From Desulfobacula sp. (GTDB lineage Bacteria; Desulfobacterota; Desulfobacteria; Desulfobacterales; Desulfobacteraceae): a DNA stretch of 64,000 nucleotides. The position numbers were made by a program, and so were the translations under genes. Shown here in pieces: positions 26,769 to 36,164 of the stretch; the first letter of the stretch is position 1; each line of letters starts with the position of its first letter. The DNA lies in contig NZ_JABZFL010000002.1 in the NCBI RefSeq assembly GCF_014237455.1, forward strand, positions 32,773 to 96,772, read 5' to 3'. Below the pieces are notes generated by a model. That model had not been told where the DNA came from and did no database searches. It saw nothing but the letters and a program-made list of their open reading frames with translations.

Positions 26769-27046
26769 TTTTTTTCTTTTTTATACCCGTTATACTTTAG
26801 TTGTTTCTCAATATATTTAATTATACCAAAATTAGATTAGAAGCAAAAACAATACCATGGGGAGAACGCCTTTGTTTTAAGGATCATTGATTTCCAGGCA
26901 TCATGGTTCTGGATATTTTATATACACCTGGATACATTGCCCTGAGTAAAAAGTATACAATACCACAGATTTAATAACAACGCCTTATCATTGTATAATT
27001 TTAAATATGTGTTGTAAATTCAATGTGTTGAAAAATATTTTTCACC
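26769..27046. other. Divergent regulatory region between zraS-like and zraP-like genes
   Basis: A gap of about 360 bases, ending in the sigma-54 promoter listed next. It must hold the activator sites; a direct repeat ATGTGTTG at 27007-27014 and 27023-27030 (16-base period) is one candidate. Confidence 0.45.
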
Positions 27047-27063
27047 TTGGCACACCCCTTGCT
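27047..27063 (+). promoter_or_regulatory. Sigma-54 promoter of the zraP-like gene
   Basis: TTGGCACACCCCTTGCT matches the -24/-12 consensus perfectly: GG at 27049-27050 and GC at 27061-27062 with ten bases between. It lies 65 bases ahead of the ATG at 27129. Confidence 0.88.
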
Positions 27064-27128
27064 GTATTATGTTTCAACAATGATCAAAAAGATCAATTAA
27101 CAAACTAAACTTTAAATTGGAGATTATT

Positions 27129-27623
27129 ATGAAAAAATCAATTATTATTATCAGTTCACTTCTCATGGTTGCACTTGTATCAGGAAGCGTATTTGCATGG
27201 GGCCCGGGCAAAGGCCGGGGAATGGGTTACAATTCTAATCAAGACTGTCCGCGATATGGAGGCCAAAGCGCCTTCAATGACTTGTCCCAGGATCAGAGAA
27301 ATCAACTGGGCAGCCTTCGCCAGGTATTTATTGATGACACCTATGAGGCCAGATCTGCAAAATTTGCAAAACGGCAGGAAATGAGAATGCTCATGGAGAC
27401 ATCCAACCCGGACAGGGCCAAACTTGAAAAATTATCCCGGGAAATCACAGACCTGCAAAAACAGGTGAGAGACAAACGGATCGATTTTCAGTTGGGCGCA
27501 AAAAAAATCTCGCCTGAACTTGGTATGGGCAGAGGATTCGGACAAGGTCGCGGCAAATGGTCAGGAAAAGGTGGCCAGAGAGGGTTTCAGGGACAGGGAA
27601 ACAACTGCTATTATAACAATTAA
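27129..27623 (+). CDS. zraP: Periplasmic ZraP/Spy-like stress protein
   Basis: A 164-residue secreted protein. A signal peptide (MKKSIIIISSLLMVALVSGSVFA) is followed by a glycine-rich start (GPGKGRGMGY), a helical hairpin (FNDLSQDQRNQLGSLRQVFIDDTYEARSAKF and the region to FQLGAKKI) as in the Spy/CpxP/ZraP family, and a Gly/Arg-rich tail. GGAG at 27119 precedes the ATG at 27129. ZraP in enterobacteria is a zinc-binding periplasmic chaperone that also damps ZraS. The two-component genes next door and the sigma-54 promoter complete the module. Confidence 0.85.
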   Translation: MKKSIIIISSLLMVALVSGSVFAWGPGKGRGMGYNSNQDCPRYGGQSAFNDLSQDQRNQLGSLRQVFIDDTYEARSAKFAKRQEMRMLMETSNPDRAKLEKLSREITDLQKQVRDKRIDFQLGAKKISPELGMGRGFGQGRGKWSGKGGQRGFQGQGNNCYYNN

Positions 27624-27645
27624 GCTCTAATCTGATTTACTTTAT

Positions 27646-27683
27646 AACCGCCCGGAACGATGGAACCATCGTTCCGGGCGGTT
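27646..27683. terminator. Bidirectional terminator between zraP-like and FAH-family genes
   Basis: AACCGCCCGGAACGAT (27646-27661) pairs with ATCGTTCCGGGCGGTT (27668-27683) around a 6-base centre, flanked by T/A-rich ends. It lies between two convergent genes. Confidence 0.85.
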
Positions 27684-27686
27684 TGT

Positions 27687-28496
27687 TTATGCTTCCTCAA
27701 GCGTTACATGATTTTTCAACACACCGATCTTCTCAACTTTTGTTTCCAGCACATCACCCGGCCCAAGATAAACAGGCGGTTTTCTGGCAAAACCTACCCC
27801 GCTTGGTGTTCCCGTTAATATAAGGGTGCCCGGCACCAGGGTGGCTGACTCGGATAAATATGAAATTATTTGGGCCACCGAAAAAATCATATCACTGGTG
27901 TTGCTTTTCTGCATGGTATTGCCGTTTAACACACATTCAATGTCAAGGGTATTGGGATCCGTCAACTCATCCGGTGTCACAATCCAGGGACCAAAGGGAC
28001 AGAAGGTGTCAAAACTTTTCCCCTTTACCCATTGCCCTCCGCCGCTATGCTTCTGCCATCTCCTGGCGGATATATCATTTGCACAGGTGTATCCCAGGAC
28101 ATGATCAAGCGCCGTTTCCGGTGAGACATTCCTGGTATTTTTTTTGATGATCACGGCAAGCTCAACCTCATAATCCACTTCCGGAATTTTTACACAGGAG
28201 GCCGGAATCCTGACATTATCCAGGTGGCCTGCGGCTGCACTGATATTTTTCATAAACACTATCGGATATTTCGGCAATGCCATCCCGGTCTCTTTGGCAT
28301 GCAGTTTATAATTTAACCCGATACAAAAGATAACACTGGGTAAGATGGGGGTTAAAATTTTTTTAACCGGTTTTCTTTTCCCCGTGTTGGAAAAATCAGT
28401 ATAAATGTCCCCCTCAATTACAGATGCACTCTCATTATCAAAGTCACAACCCGTATAAATTTTATTGTCATCACTTTCAAACCTTAGGATTTGCAT
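27687..28496 (-). CDS. Fumarylacetoacetate hydrolase (FAH) family protein
   Basis: A 269-residue FAH-fold enzyme. GLNYKLHAKETGMALPKYPIVFMKN, the metal ligands in EVDYEVELAVII, ANDISARRWQ, GKSFDTFCPFGPWIV and TGTPSGVGFARKPPVYL are family signatures. Members act on beta-diketones or as decarboxylase/isomerases in aromatic breakdown; the exact substrate is not clear. The start has AGGAGA upstream. It is monocistronic, bounded by the terminator. Confidence 0.85.
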   Translation of the reverse strand: MQILRFESDDNKIYTGCDFDNESASVIEGDIYTDFSNTGKRKPVKKILTPILPSVIFCIGLNYKLHAKETGMALPKYPIVFMKNISAAAGHLDNVRIPASCVKIPEVDYEVELAVIIKKNTRNVSPETALDHVLGYTCANDISARRWQKHSGGGQWVKGKSFDTFCPFGPWIVTPDELTDPNTLDIECVLNGNTMQKSNTSDMIFSVAQIISYLSESATLVPGTLILTGTPSGVGFARKPPVYLGPGDVLETKVEKIGVLKNHVTLEEA

Positions 28497-28594
28497 GTTT
28501 ATTTTCTCCTGGTATTCATATATACGTTTAAATCATGAATTGCTTTTTTACTTTATTAAAATCATTGTCTTAAAAAATCAAGGCCCTTTAGCCA

Positions 28595-29455
28595 ATGAGC
28601 CGAAATTGGGAAAAATTATTGACAGGTCTTTCTGCCAAAAAAGCAGATTTAATCATCCTGATTTTAACATCTCAAAAAATTGAAACCCGTGTTGAACGGA
28701 AAAACAATTCATTTGATGTCCTTGTAACTCATGCGGACATGGAAAAAGCCCTCATCATGATTAAGACCTATTATAAAGAAAATAAATTTTTCAGGCTTAA
28801 ACAGCAGTTACAGGAAATCCCCATATCCTCATTTAAATCATATACTGCTTTTTCCATCATGGGACTGCTCTGGCTTATCCATGCGCTATGTCTTCAATAT
28901 CATATCCACGAGGACATGATACTGAAATATGGAGCCTCCGCCCTTTTTATTCTCCAGGGAGAGGCATACAGAGCCATTACAGCCCTGTTTTTACATTCAG
29001 ATACCCGGCACCTTGCAGGGAATATGGCAGGCATGCTCATTTTCGGAGCACCCGTGATCACCCTTTCCGGATTTGGTGTGGGGCCTTTTATGCTGCTGTT
29101 TGCCGGTACCCTTGGCAATCTTATCAATGCCCATCTTCACAAAACCGCCCACCTTTCCATTGGCGCCTCCACAGCCATCATGGGAGCGGCAGGCCTTCTT
29201 GTGGCATTCCAGATAACGCAAAAGTTCCGCCTCAATCATCTGATGCCCATATTTGCCGGTGTCGTGCTGATTGCCATGTTCAGCCAGGGAGAGAATACAG
29301 ATGTGTGGGCCCATATTTTTGGATTTTTCAGCGGGCTTGGCTCCGGTGTTATTTTCTTTCCCCTGAACAGGATATTTCGATTTCCAAAAAAAGATCTGAT
29401 CGCCCTATTCATCACCATCTTTATTATTGCCTCCGCTCTCCTGGCTGCAACTTAG
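28595..29455 (+). CDS. Rhomboid-family intramembrane serine protease
   Basis: A 286-residue protein with a cytoplasmic N-terminal domain of about 85 residues and six or seven membrane helices. The rhomboid residues are present: HLAGNMAG in helix 2, the nucleophile in GASTAIMGA (GxSx), and the catalytic histidine in WAHIFGFFSGLGSG. It would cleave membrane proteins within the bilayer. Ribosome site is weak (AAGG). Its neighbour encodes an EEP phosphatase 108 bases on; no partner can be named. Confidence 0.85.
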   Translation: MSRNWEKLLTGLSAKKADLIILILTSQKIETRVERKNNSFDVLVTHADMEKALIMIKTYYKENKFFRLKQQLQEIPISSFKSYTAFSIMGLLWLIHALCLQYHIHEDMILKYGASALFILQGEAYRAITALFLHSDTRHLAGNMAGMLIFGAPVITLSGFGVGPFMLLFAGTLGNLINAHLHKTAHLSIGASTAIMGAAGLLVAFQITQKFRLNHLMPIFAGVVLIAMFSQGENTDVWAHIFGFFSGLGSGVIFFPLNRIFRFPKKDLIALFITIFIIASALLAAT

Positions 29456-29563
29456 GTGAACAATCCAGCAGATCCAATACCATTTGTGTTTCTAAAACCA
29501 TTGTGCTACAGGGTTGCGAAGCCTTCTCTAAAATAAGCTGCGTGGATGGGAGTATGAAAAAAA

Positions 29564-30313
29564 ATGGCTGTAAAAGGAAATGATTATACCGTTATGACCC
29601 TGAATCTCAGGTTCGGTCTTGCCGATGATGGTGATAATTCATGGCAAAACCGGAAACAATTGTTTACTGAGCTGCTCAAGCGTTATCCGTCAAGCTTTCT
29701 TGGAATCCAGGAATCCAACCATTTCCAAACTAGATTTTTAGTGCGGCATTTATGTGATCATCATTTCATTGGCTGGTACAACCTTTCAAAGGAATGGTGG
29801 CAAAGCAACCTTATCTTTTATCACAACACCTGGGAGTGCCTGAAAAGCAAACATTATTTTTTAACTACGACACCGGATATCGAATCCAAGATGCCAGGCA
29901 GCAAATGGCCCCGGCAATGTGTTATAGGGCTTTTCCAAAACGCATCCCGCAGGATTATTATTGCAAACACACATTTTGATTTTGCAGAATCTGTTCAAGA
30001 AAAAAGTGCATCACTGATGATCGGGTTCCTGGCTGAATTTCCAAAAGACTGCCCTGTAATCATCACTGGAGATTTCAATTCAAATCCAGGAGGCAAAGCC
30101 CATGCTGTTTTCCAGGCAAACGGCTTTTCCGAAGCATTTGACAATCAGCATTCAACCACATTCCACAAATTCACCGGCGAAGCAACCCTGGACCACATTG
30201 ACTGGATATTATATCGCGGCAATATAAAAATTATCCGTAAAAAAATTATCACGGACTCATTTTCCGGTCGGTACCCATCAGACCATTATCCGGTTATGGC
30301 GGTTTTTTCATAA
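29564..30313 (+). CDS. Endonuclease/exonuclease/phosphatase (EEP) family protein
   Basis: A 249-residue EEP-fold hydrolase. VMTLNLRFG (Asn), FLGIQES (catalytic Glu), NTHFDF, ITGDFNSNP (Asp/Asn) and the final SDHYPV histidine form the complete active site. No signal peptide. Members cleave phosphodiesters in nucleic acids, lipids or inositol phosphates; the substrate is not determined. The chosen ATG has GGGAG ten bases upstream. Confidence 0.82.
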   Translation: MAVKGNDYTVMTLNLRFGLADDGDNSWQNRKQLFTELLKRYPSSFLGIQESNHFQTRFLVRHLCDHHFIGWYNLSKEWWQSNLIFYHNTWECLKSKHYFLTTTPDIESKMPGSKWPRQCVIGLFQNASRRIIIANTHFDFAESVQEKSASLMIGFLAEFPKDCPVIITGDFNSNPGGKAHAVFQANGFSEAFDNQHSTTFHKFTGEATLDHIDWILYRGNIKIIRKKIITDSFSGRYPSDHYPVMAVFS

Positions 30314-30522
30314 GTTATTTTTCAGATATACCTGGGCCGGGTCCTGGTCTTTTCATAAAATTCTTCGATTATCATTTTAATTTCCATACGATTGGCCTGA
30401 TCTGAAAAGTTAGTTTAATTCATTTCTTTTTAATTCTGTAATATGATAAGACTCTCCTGTAGTTTGATCCATTTATCATTTAATTTTTACAAAACCAGTA
30501 TTGATGAATATTGGAGGAATAT

Positions 30523-33003
30523 ATGAAAAAAACAACCCCAAACATCCTGATTCTAGGGGGAGGCGTTGCTGGAATGGCTGCAGCGCAAACCTTTTCTGAT
30601 CAGGATGTTGCTGTACACCTGGTGGAAAGAGAGAGCGCTCTTGGCGGGCATGCTGCCATGTGGGCCTGTATGGCAACTGATACCTGTCAAAACTGCGGTG
30701 CCTGCCTCAGTATTGAAATGGCAGATCAGGTTCAAAAACAGGAAAATGTTATTTCACACCTTGATACCATTGTTGAAACCATTAATAAGGCCAAGCAAGG
30801 GTATAAGGTGATTTTAGAAAATAAAGAGACGTTCAATGTAGAAAAAATTATCATGGCCACAGGATTTTCACTCTTTAATCCTGTTCAGATAAATTCTCTT
30901 CACTATGATGAATATAAAAACGTGATCACCACGGCTGAGTTGAACACTATACTGCAAAAGGAGACACTTTCCGGGTATTTTAATGGGAAGCCCGATCCCA
31001 AAATTGCCTTTATCCAGTGTGTGGGTTCCCGAAACCGTGAACAGGGCAAAGATTTTTGTTCCCAGGTATGCTGCAAGATATCCATGCGCCATGCCAACAA
31101 GCTTACCCATCTTTTTCCTGAGTCCGACATCACACTCTTTTACATGGATCTTCAAATCATTGGAAAAGAAGTAAGACCCCTGTTCAAAACGCTTTCCAAA
31201 AATATTGCCCTGGTTCAGGGAGTTCCTGCTGAAATCCTTGAGGATACAGAAACGAATATGCTGACCATTGTGGCAGAAGATAAAGAAACCCAGTCCAGGG
31301 TTTCCAAAGCCTTTGATCTTATCGTTCTCTCTGTCGGTATGCAGCCCTCTCCAACCCTTGAGACAACTGCCGGCATACTTGGTCTGAAACCCAATTCATG
31401 GGGATTTTTCAATACAGATCAGGCAGTTCTTGCAGAAGACGTAATTATTGCAGGCTGTGCCAACGGCCCCAAAGATATCCTTTCTTCCAAACAGGATGGC
31501 CGGATTGCAGCAGCCAAAGTCATTGAAGACCTTGGGTTAAACACAAACAACAAATTAAACATTGCAGTGTTCGGACAAGGTACCCAGGCAGATCAGGCAG
31601 CTGAAATCATCTCTTCAAAAGGTTATTCCACCTATCTGTTCGGACCGGGAACAAGCCTTTCGAAGGATACTCCTGTCACTTTTTTAAATGAGAGCAACAT
31701 CATTTCCATCAGCGGTACTGCCGGCAACTTTTCACTCTATTATGAATCAGGGAATGAAAAGAAATATCTGACCTGTGCGGCCATCATTGCTGCATTTGAA
31801 CCGGAGCAATCATTGAACAGGCTGGAAAATATTTCCAATGAATTCTTAAGCCTTGATGCATTCTCTCAAATGATTGAAAAAAAGCCTGACACCTGTCCGG
31901 ATAATAGTGTCATCCTGCTGGATTATTTTGGCCCTGAGTTTAAATCTTTTGCACGTCTTGCCCTGAAAACGTCTGTCAAAGCAAAAGCTTTGGGGAAAAA
32001 TATTTCCATTATCATGAACAAGACGCTGGTTCACGGTGCATTGGGTCAGCGTCTCTATGACACTGCAAGGCAGCAGGGGGTCGATTTTTTCAGATTTGAG
32101 ACCCGCGAAGATTTGAAATTTGAGGATTCAGGCAATGGATTTTTAATCAAACTCAGAGAGACCACACTGCCGTCCATTGAGCTGAGTCTCAATTGTGACT
32201 GCCTTGTATTGCCGCCAAGCCTGACACCGGCCGAAGGATTTAAAGATGCCGCCGCCCTATTGCGGCTGCCCCTTGACAGGGAAGGCTTCCTGCAATCTGC
32301 CAACACCCGTCACCGTCTGACCAGATCCTCTCGAAAAGGCATCTTTTTTGCCGGCACCTGTCATGATGAAATCGACAAAAATGACCTGGACAATGAAATT
32401 AATGATATTCTATCTGCCCTTTCAACCGAGTCTTTTGAATTGCCCGATGTGGATACCGGGGTTGAAATTAATCAGGGAATGTGTGCCCAGTGTCTGACCT
32501 GTATCCGGGTCTGCCCGCACTCGGCCATTGTCATGAATAAAAAAAACAGACCCCAGATTGTAGCGAATGCCTGCTTTTCCTGCCATCTTTGCGTGTCCAA
32601 CTGCCCGGCATATGCCATTGAATCAAAAGAACTGACCAATGATCAGATTGCCCAAAAAGTTGAAAAAGACAAGATGGTCATTCTGGCCTGCGAACGATCA
32701 GCCGCCCTTGCAGCAGGCAGCCTTACACTGCCGGATCACATCACCCTGATACCCATTCCCTGTGCCTGTAGAATCAGCAGCGACGTGATTCTTAAAGCCC
32801 TTTTAAATGGGGCATCAAAAGTAATTATCAGCGGTTGTCACGAAGAAAACTGCAGATCCATGGAAGGCAGCAATATTGCCGATGCAAGTGTGAGACAAGT
32901 GTTAAGCATCCCGGGAATGGATGCCTCAAAAGTGGCGTGGGAACCCATAGCCGCCAATGAAACCAAAAAATTTGAACGTATTATTTCCAAGGCACGAGGA
33001 TAA
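30523..33003 (+). CDS. HdrA-like flavoprotein with C-terminal MvhD-like domain (QmoB-like)
   Basis: An 826-residue protein. FAD motif LGGGVAGMAAA at the start, cysteines CMATDTCQNCGACL near 55 and QCVGSRN, two 4Fe-4S motifs (CAQCLTCIRVCP near 653 and CFSCHLCVSNCP near 683), then an MvhD-like domain from about 717 (PCACRISSDV, GCHEENCRSMEG). This is the layout of QmoB-type HdrA proteins. The MvhD part reads VILACERSAALAAGSL where free MvhD has Cys/Sec, so that cluster site is altered. GGAGG precedes the ATG at 30523. The HdrCB-type gene follows 12 bases on; together they form a second soluble Hdr module. Confidence 0.87.
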   Translation: MKKTTPNILILGGGVAGMAAAQTFSDQDVAVHLVERESALGGHAAMWACMATDTCQNCGACLSIEMADQVQKQENVISHLDTIVETINKAKQGYKVILENKETFNVEKIIMATGFSLFNPVQINSLHYDEYKNVITTAELNTILQKETLSGYFNGKPDPKIAFIQCVGSRNREQGKDFCSQVCCKISMRHANKLTHLFPESDITLFYMDLQIIGKEVRPLFKTLSKNIALVQGVPAEILEDTETNMLTIVAEDKETQSRVSKAFDLIVLSVGMQPSPTLETTAGILGLKPNSWGFFNTDQAVLAEDVIIAGCANGPKDILSSKQDGRIAAAKVIEDLGLNTNNKLNIAVFGQGTQADQAAEIISSKGYSTYLFGPGTSLSKDTPVTFLNESNIISISGTAGNFSLYYESGNEKKYLTCAAIIAAFEPEQSLNRLENISNEFLSLDAFSQMIEKKPDTCPDNSVILLDYFGPEFKSFARLALKTSVKAKALGKNISIIMNKTLVHGALGQRLYDTARQQGVDFFRFETREDLKFEDSGNGFLIKLRETTLPSIELSLNCDCLVLPPSLTPAEGFKDAAALLRLPLDREGFLQSANTRHRLTRSSRKGIFFAGTCHDEIDKNDLDNEINDILSALSTESFELPDVDTGVEINQGMCAQCLTCIRVCPHSAIVMNKKNRPQIVANACFSCHLCVSNCPAYAIESKELTNDQIAQKVEKDKMVILACERSAALAAGSLTLPDHITLIPIPCACRISSDVILKALLNGASKVIISGCHEENCRSMEGSNIADASVRQVLSIPGMDASKVAWEPIAANETKKFERIISKARG

Positions 33004-33015
33004 AGGAAAATAAAT

Positions 33016-34224
33016 ATGGATACTGCAACAATAAATAAAACTTCGACTTTGTATAAAATGTTAAACCAGTTTGAGCTGGGGAACAATATTTCTGAATGCC
33101 TGACCTGCGGGGCCTGCAACTCAAGATGTACCTGGTTTAACGGGGAGGGCGGGCCCCTGCCCCGCCAGATTATCCGCATGGCCGCCCTGGGGCTTGATGA
33201 ACAGCTTGTGAACAGCAATATGCTATGGGATTGCCTTTTGTGCAACCGGTGTACACAAGGATGCCCCATGGGTATCTCCATGGACAAGGTTGTCAGAAAA
33301 GCCAGAAGCCTTGCCATTGCAGATGATACTATCCCCAAAGATATTAAAATCGGTATTAAAAACCGTATCGAGCTGGGAGATGTCAACGCCCTGACCACAG
33401 AGGAATTTGTGGAAACCGTTGAATGGGTCAGCGAAGAATTTGTTGATGAAGTGGATGATCCAAAAGCTGAAATTCCCCATGATATTAAAGGGACAAAACT
33501 TCTTTATCTTCCCAATCCAAGGGAACTTGGCATCAACCTGCTTCATTTGACGGCCATGGCAAAACTCTTTTATGCCACAAAAGAAACCTGGACCCTGTCT
33601 GCCCATCATACAGATGTGACAAACTGGGGATATTTTGTGGGCAAGGATGATATTGCAAAAAAAATGGTTCTGATGGTGGTGGAACCGGCTGAAGCACTCG
33701 GCGTTGAAACCCTTGTGCTGTCAGAATGCGGCCATGGATACCATGCTTTAAAATACCTCATGGAAGATATCATTGGAAGAAAACCTAAATTTGAAGTGGT
33801 CAGCATGCCTGAACTCATTGTTCGATATGCTAAAAAAGGGGTCTTGAAATTTGATCCCGGTGTGCACCCCTATAAAATTGCGTATCACGACCCCTGCAAT
33901 ATTGCCAGGAAATCCGGGGGATATGATGCCCCCAGAGAACTGCTTTCCATGGTCTGCGAAGGTGTTGTGGAACTGATACCTAACAGGGAAGACGGCGTCT
34001 GCTGCGGCGGCGGCGGCGGTATCCTGCAGGACAGCACCAGCAAAAACAAAAGAATGATTACAGGAAAGCCCAAGGCAGACCAGATGACGGCAACCGGCCT
34101 GCCCAATCTTGCTACGGCCTGTCTGTCCTGCCACAGGCAATTGAGTGAACTTTCCAATCATTATAAACTGGGAATAAAGGTTGATACCGTGGCATCCCTG
34201 GCATCAGAATCACTGATATTGTAG
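33016..34224 (+). CDS. HdrC-HdrB fusion, cysteine form
   Basis: A 402-residue protein with an HdrC half (CLTCGACNSRC near 29 and CLLCNRCTQGCP near 76) and an HdrB half with two CCG motifs: SECGHGYHALK, DPCNIARKSGG, CCGGGGGIL and CLSCHRQLSEL. It is the paralogue of the selenoprotein at 9011-10297, with Cys at the selenocysteine position. The HdrB domain would hold noncubane 4Fe-4S clusters that reduce a disulfide or an equivalent acceptor. It is translated right after the HdrA/MvhD protein. Confidence 0.87.
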   Translation: MDTATINKTSTLYKMLNQFELGNNISECLTCGACNSRCTWFNGEGGPLPRQIIRMAALGLDEQLVNSNMLWDCLLCNRCTQGCPMGISMDKVVRKARSLAIADDTIPKDIKIGIKNRIELGDVNALTTEEFVETVEWVSEEFVDEVDDPKAEIPHDIKGTKLLYLPNPRELGINLLHLTAMAKLFYATKETWTLSAHHTDVTNWGYFVGKDDIAKKMVLMVVEPAEALGVETLVLSECGHGYHALKYLMEDIIGRKPKFEVVSMPELIVRYAKKGVLKFDPGVHPYKIAYHDPCNIARKSGGYDAPRELLSMVCEGVVELIPNREDGVCCGGGGGILQDSTSKNKRMITGKPKADQMTATGLPNLATACLSCHRQLSELSNHYKLGIKVDTVASLASESLIL

Positions 34225-34251
34225 TATTAAACAAAATCGTGAAATCATAAG

Positions 34252-34291
34252 GGAGTAAAAATCCAATAGGTTTACAATCCATTTTTACTCC
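34252..34291. terminator. Bidirectional terminator after the second Hdr pair
   Basis: GGAGTAAAAAT (34252-34262) and ATTTTTACTCC (34281-34291) form a perfect 11-bp inverted repeat between two convergent genes, with T-rich sequence beyond. Confidence 0.65.
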
Positions 34292-34318
34292 TGGATGATT
34301 TTCTTTCATTTTTTATTT

Positions 34319-35257
34319 CTATTTGTGCCTGCTTTGATAAAATACGCCTCTTTCCTGTCTGTTTGTTTTGATTTTCCCATCGTCTTCAAGCACGCCAAGA
34401 TATTTATTGACCTCATTAATATGTATCCCGAGTATTTTACTAAGATCATTGAGGGTGCATGGTCTTCTGGAAATTGTTTCTAAAATAGCATTTTCAGTAT
34501 CTTCACGGTATGACTTCATATCTTTTCGTTCGGGTACAGATGCTATTATTTCAGTATTATTAAAAGCCCAGAAGCTAACAATTTGCTGCAATTCAGCTTT
34601 ATTTGCCGGTCTTAAATTATTGACAGTTCCCGGTCTGTCCAACGTATTTAGCTGTACCTTGTCGGGATTTATTTTAATAATTGCCTTTTTTAATAATTGT
34701 AACTCTTTAATACTATCATTTATATCCGGTAAAATTAAAATTTCAAGCCAGATTTTACCTTTATACTCTTTTCGAAAATCAATAAGTCCCTGAATATAAT
34801 CTTCAATATTGATTTTATGAAAAGGTCTGTCAATCTTATGAAAAGTCGAATCTGAGGCTGCGTCCAGGGAAGGTAAAACCAAATTGGCTTTTAAAATTTG
34901 TGTTCTTACCTGTTTATGGCTGAATAAGCTTCCATTTGTTAATAAAGCTACCGGAATATCAGGCCAGTTTGTTTTAATAAAATTTAATACATCACCTATT
35001 CTCGAATTCAAGGTTGGTTCTCCTGCACCGGAAAAAGTGATATAATCAGGAGCAGGATTATTCTTCATATAATTTTTTAATTCTTCTATAACACCATCAT
35101 AAGGGATATACTCTTTTCTTAGTATTGTTAAATCTGTTGTTCGTCCACATTCGCAATAAATACAATTTAAAGAGCACACTTTATGAGGAACCAGGTCAAC
35201 GCCAAGTGACATGCCGAGCCGTCTGGATGGTACAGGGCCGAAAAGATATTTATACAT
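34319..35257 (-). CDS. Radical SAM protein with C-terminal winged-helix domain
   Basis: A 312-residue radical SAM enzyme. The cluster motif CSLNCIYC (CxxxCxYC) follows FGPVPSRRLGMSLGVDLVP, and FSGAGEPTLN is the SAM-binding GGE-like motif. The final 70 residues (ILETISRRPCTLNDLSKILGIHINEVNKYLGVLEDDGKIK) look like a winged helix. FGPVPSRRLG-type members are widespread but of unknown reaction; the winged helix hints at nucleic acid or regulation. It is monocistronic. Confidence 0.82.
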   Translation of the reverse strand: MYKYLFGPVPSRRLGMSLGVDLVPHKVCSLNCIYCECGRTTDLTILRKEYIPYDGVIEELKNYMKNNPAPDYITFSGAGEPTLNSRIGDVLNFIKTNWPDIPVALLTNGSLFSHKQVRTQILKANLVLPSLDAASDSTFHKIDRPFHKINIEDYIQGLIDFRKEYKGKIWLEILILPDINDSIKELQLLKKAIIKINPDKVQLNTLDRPGTVNNLRPANKAELQQIVSFWAFNNTEIIASVPERKDMKSYREDTENAILETISRRPCTLNDLSKILGIHINEVNKYLGVLEDDGKIKTNRQERGVFYQSRHK

Positions 35258-35298
35258 ATGTATTTCTTTCTTTTAAAAAGCCATAGGCTTTATGTACC

Positions 35299-36150
35299 TC
35301 AAATCCTGATCCTGCCATCAAATACCAGGGTGGCAGGGCCTGTCTTAAAAATATGGTTTGTGTCTTTATCCCAGTGAATGTCAAGATCTCCGCCATCAAG
35401 ATGAACGATGGCGCTTTCCTGCGCCCGGCCCGTCAGGCTGGCGGCAACAAGAGACGCACAGGCACCGGTTCCGCAGGCTAGTGTTATCCCGGCACCCCTT
35501 TCCCATACTTTCATCTTTAATTCCCCACTGTTCACCACTTCGATAAACTCAACATTGGTCTTTTCAGGGAATCTTTCATGGATTTCAATTGATCGCCCAA
35601 TTCTTTTGATATCCACTTTTTCCACATCATCAACAAAAATAACCGCATGGGGATTTCCCATGGATACGGCTGTAATACGATATTCCTTATCCCCGACCAT
35701 CATACGCTCTTCAATGGCCGTTTCATTTTGGCTTTCAAAGGGGATATCCCTGCAAAAAAGAACGGGCTCTCCCATGTCCACCCTTACCGAGCGAACCTGA
35801 TCCTTATCATCGGTGATCACCTCTGGAATAACGGTCCCGGCCTTTGTATCCACCCTTATCTTCTTTTGGGGAATTATCTTGTTTTCATACAGATATTTGG
35901 CAAAACACCGTATCCCGTTGCCGCACATCTGGGCCTGGGAGCCGTCCGAGTTATATATTCGAAATTTAATATCATGATCCAAAGAATCAAGAATCAGAAT
36001 AATACCATCTGCCCCAATGCCAAAATGTCTTGAACAAAGCCTCTTTGCCAGTGCAGGATAATTTTTATATTGTTCTATCTTCCCATCCCGGTCATCCAGG
36101 ATGATAAAATCATTTCCAAGGCCTTCCATTTTAATAAAATCAAGTTCCAT
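35299..36150 (-). CDS. dapF: Diaminopimelate epimerase
   Basis: Converts LL- to meso-diaminopimelate for lysine and cell wall synthesis without a cofactor. FIKMEGLGNDFIILDD, the first catalytic cysteine in QMCGNGIRCFAKYL, MGNPHAVIF and the second in ACGTGACASLVA are all present. GGAG lies six bases before the ATG at 36150 (283 residues); ATG codons further upstream overlap the previous gene and have no ribosome site. It follows the RNase D gene with a short overlap of spacing, so the two are probably co-transcribed. Confidence 0.93.
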   Translation of the reverse strand: MELDFIKMEGLGNDFIILDDRDGKIEQYKNYPALAKRLCSRHFGIGADGIILILDSLDHDIKFRIYNSDGSQAQMCGNGIRCFAKYLYENKIIPQKKIRVDTKAGTVIPEVITDDKDQVRSVRVDMGEPVLFCRDIPFESQNETAIEERMMVGDKEYRITAVSMGNPHAVIFVDDVEKVDIKRIGRSIEIHERFPEKTNVEFIEVVNSGELKMKVWERGAGITLACGTGACASLVAASLTGRAQESAIVHLDGGDLDIHWDKDTNHIFKTGPATLVFDGRIRI

Positions 36151-36164
36151 ATTTTTCTCCATCA

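Noticed and set aside
28888..29583. 231-codon plus-strand frame overlapping the rhomboid gene
   Set aside because: Its sequence is a low-complexity frame-shifted shadow of the rhomboid and EEP genes.
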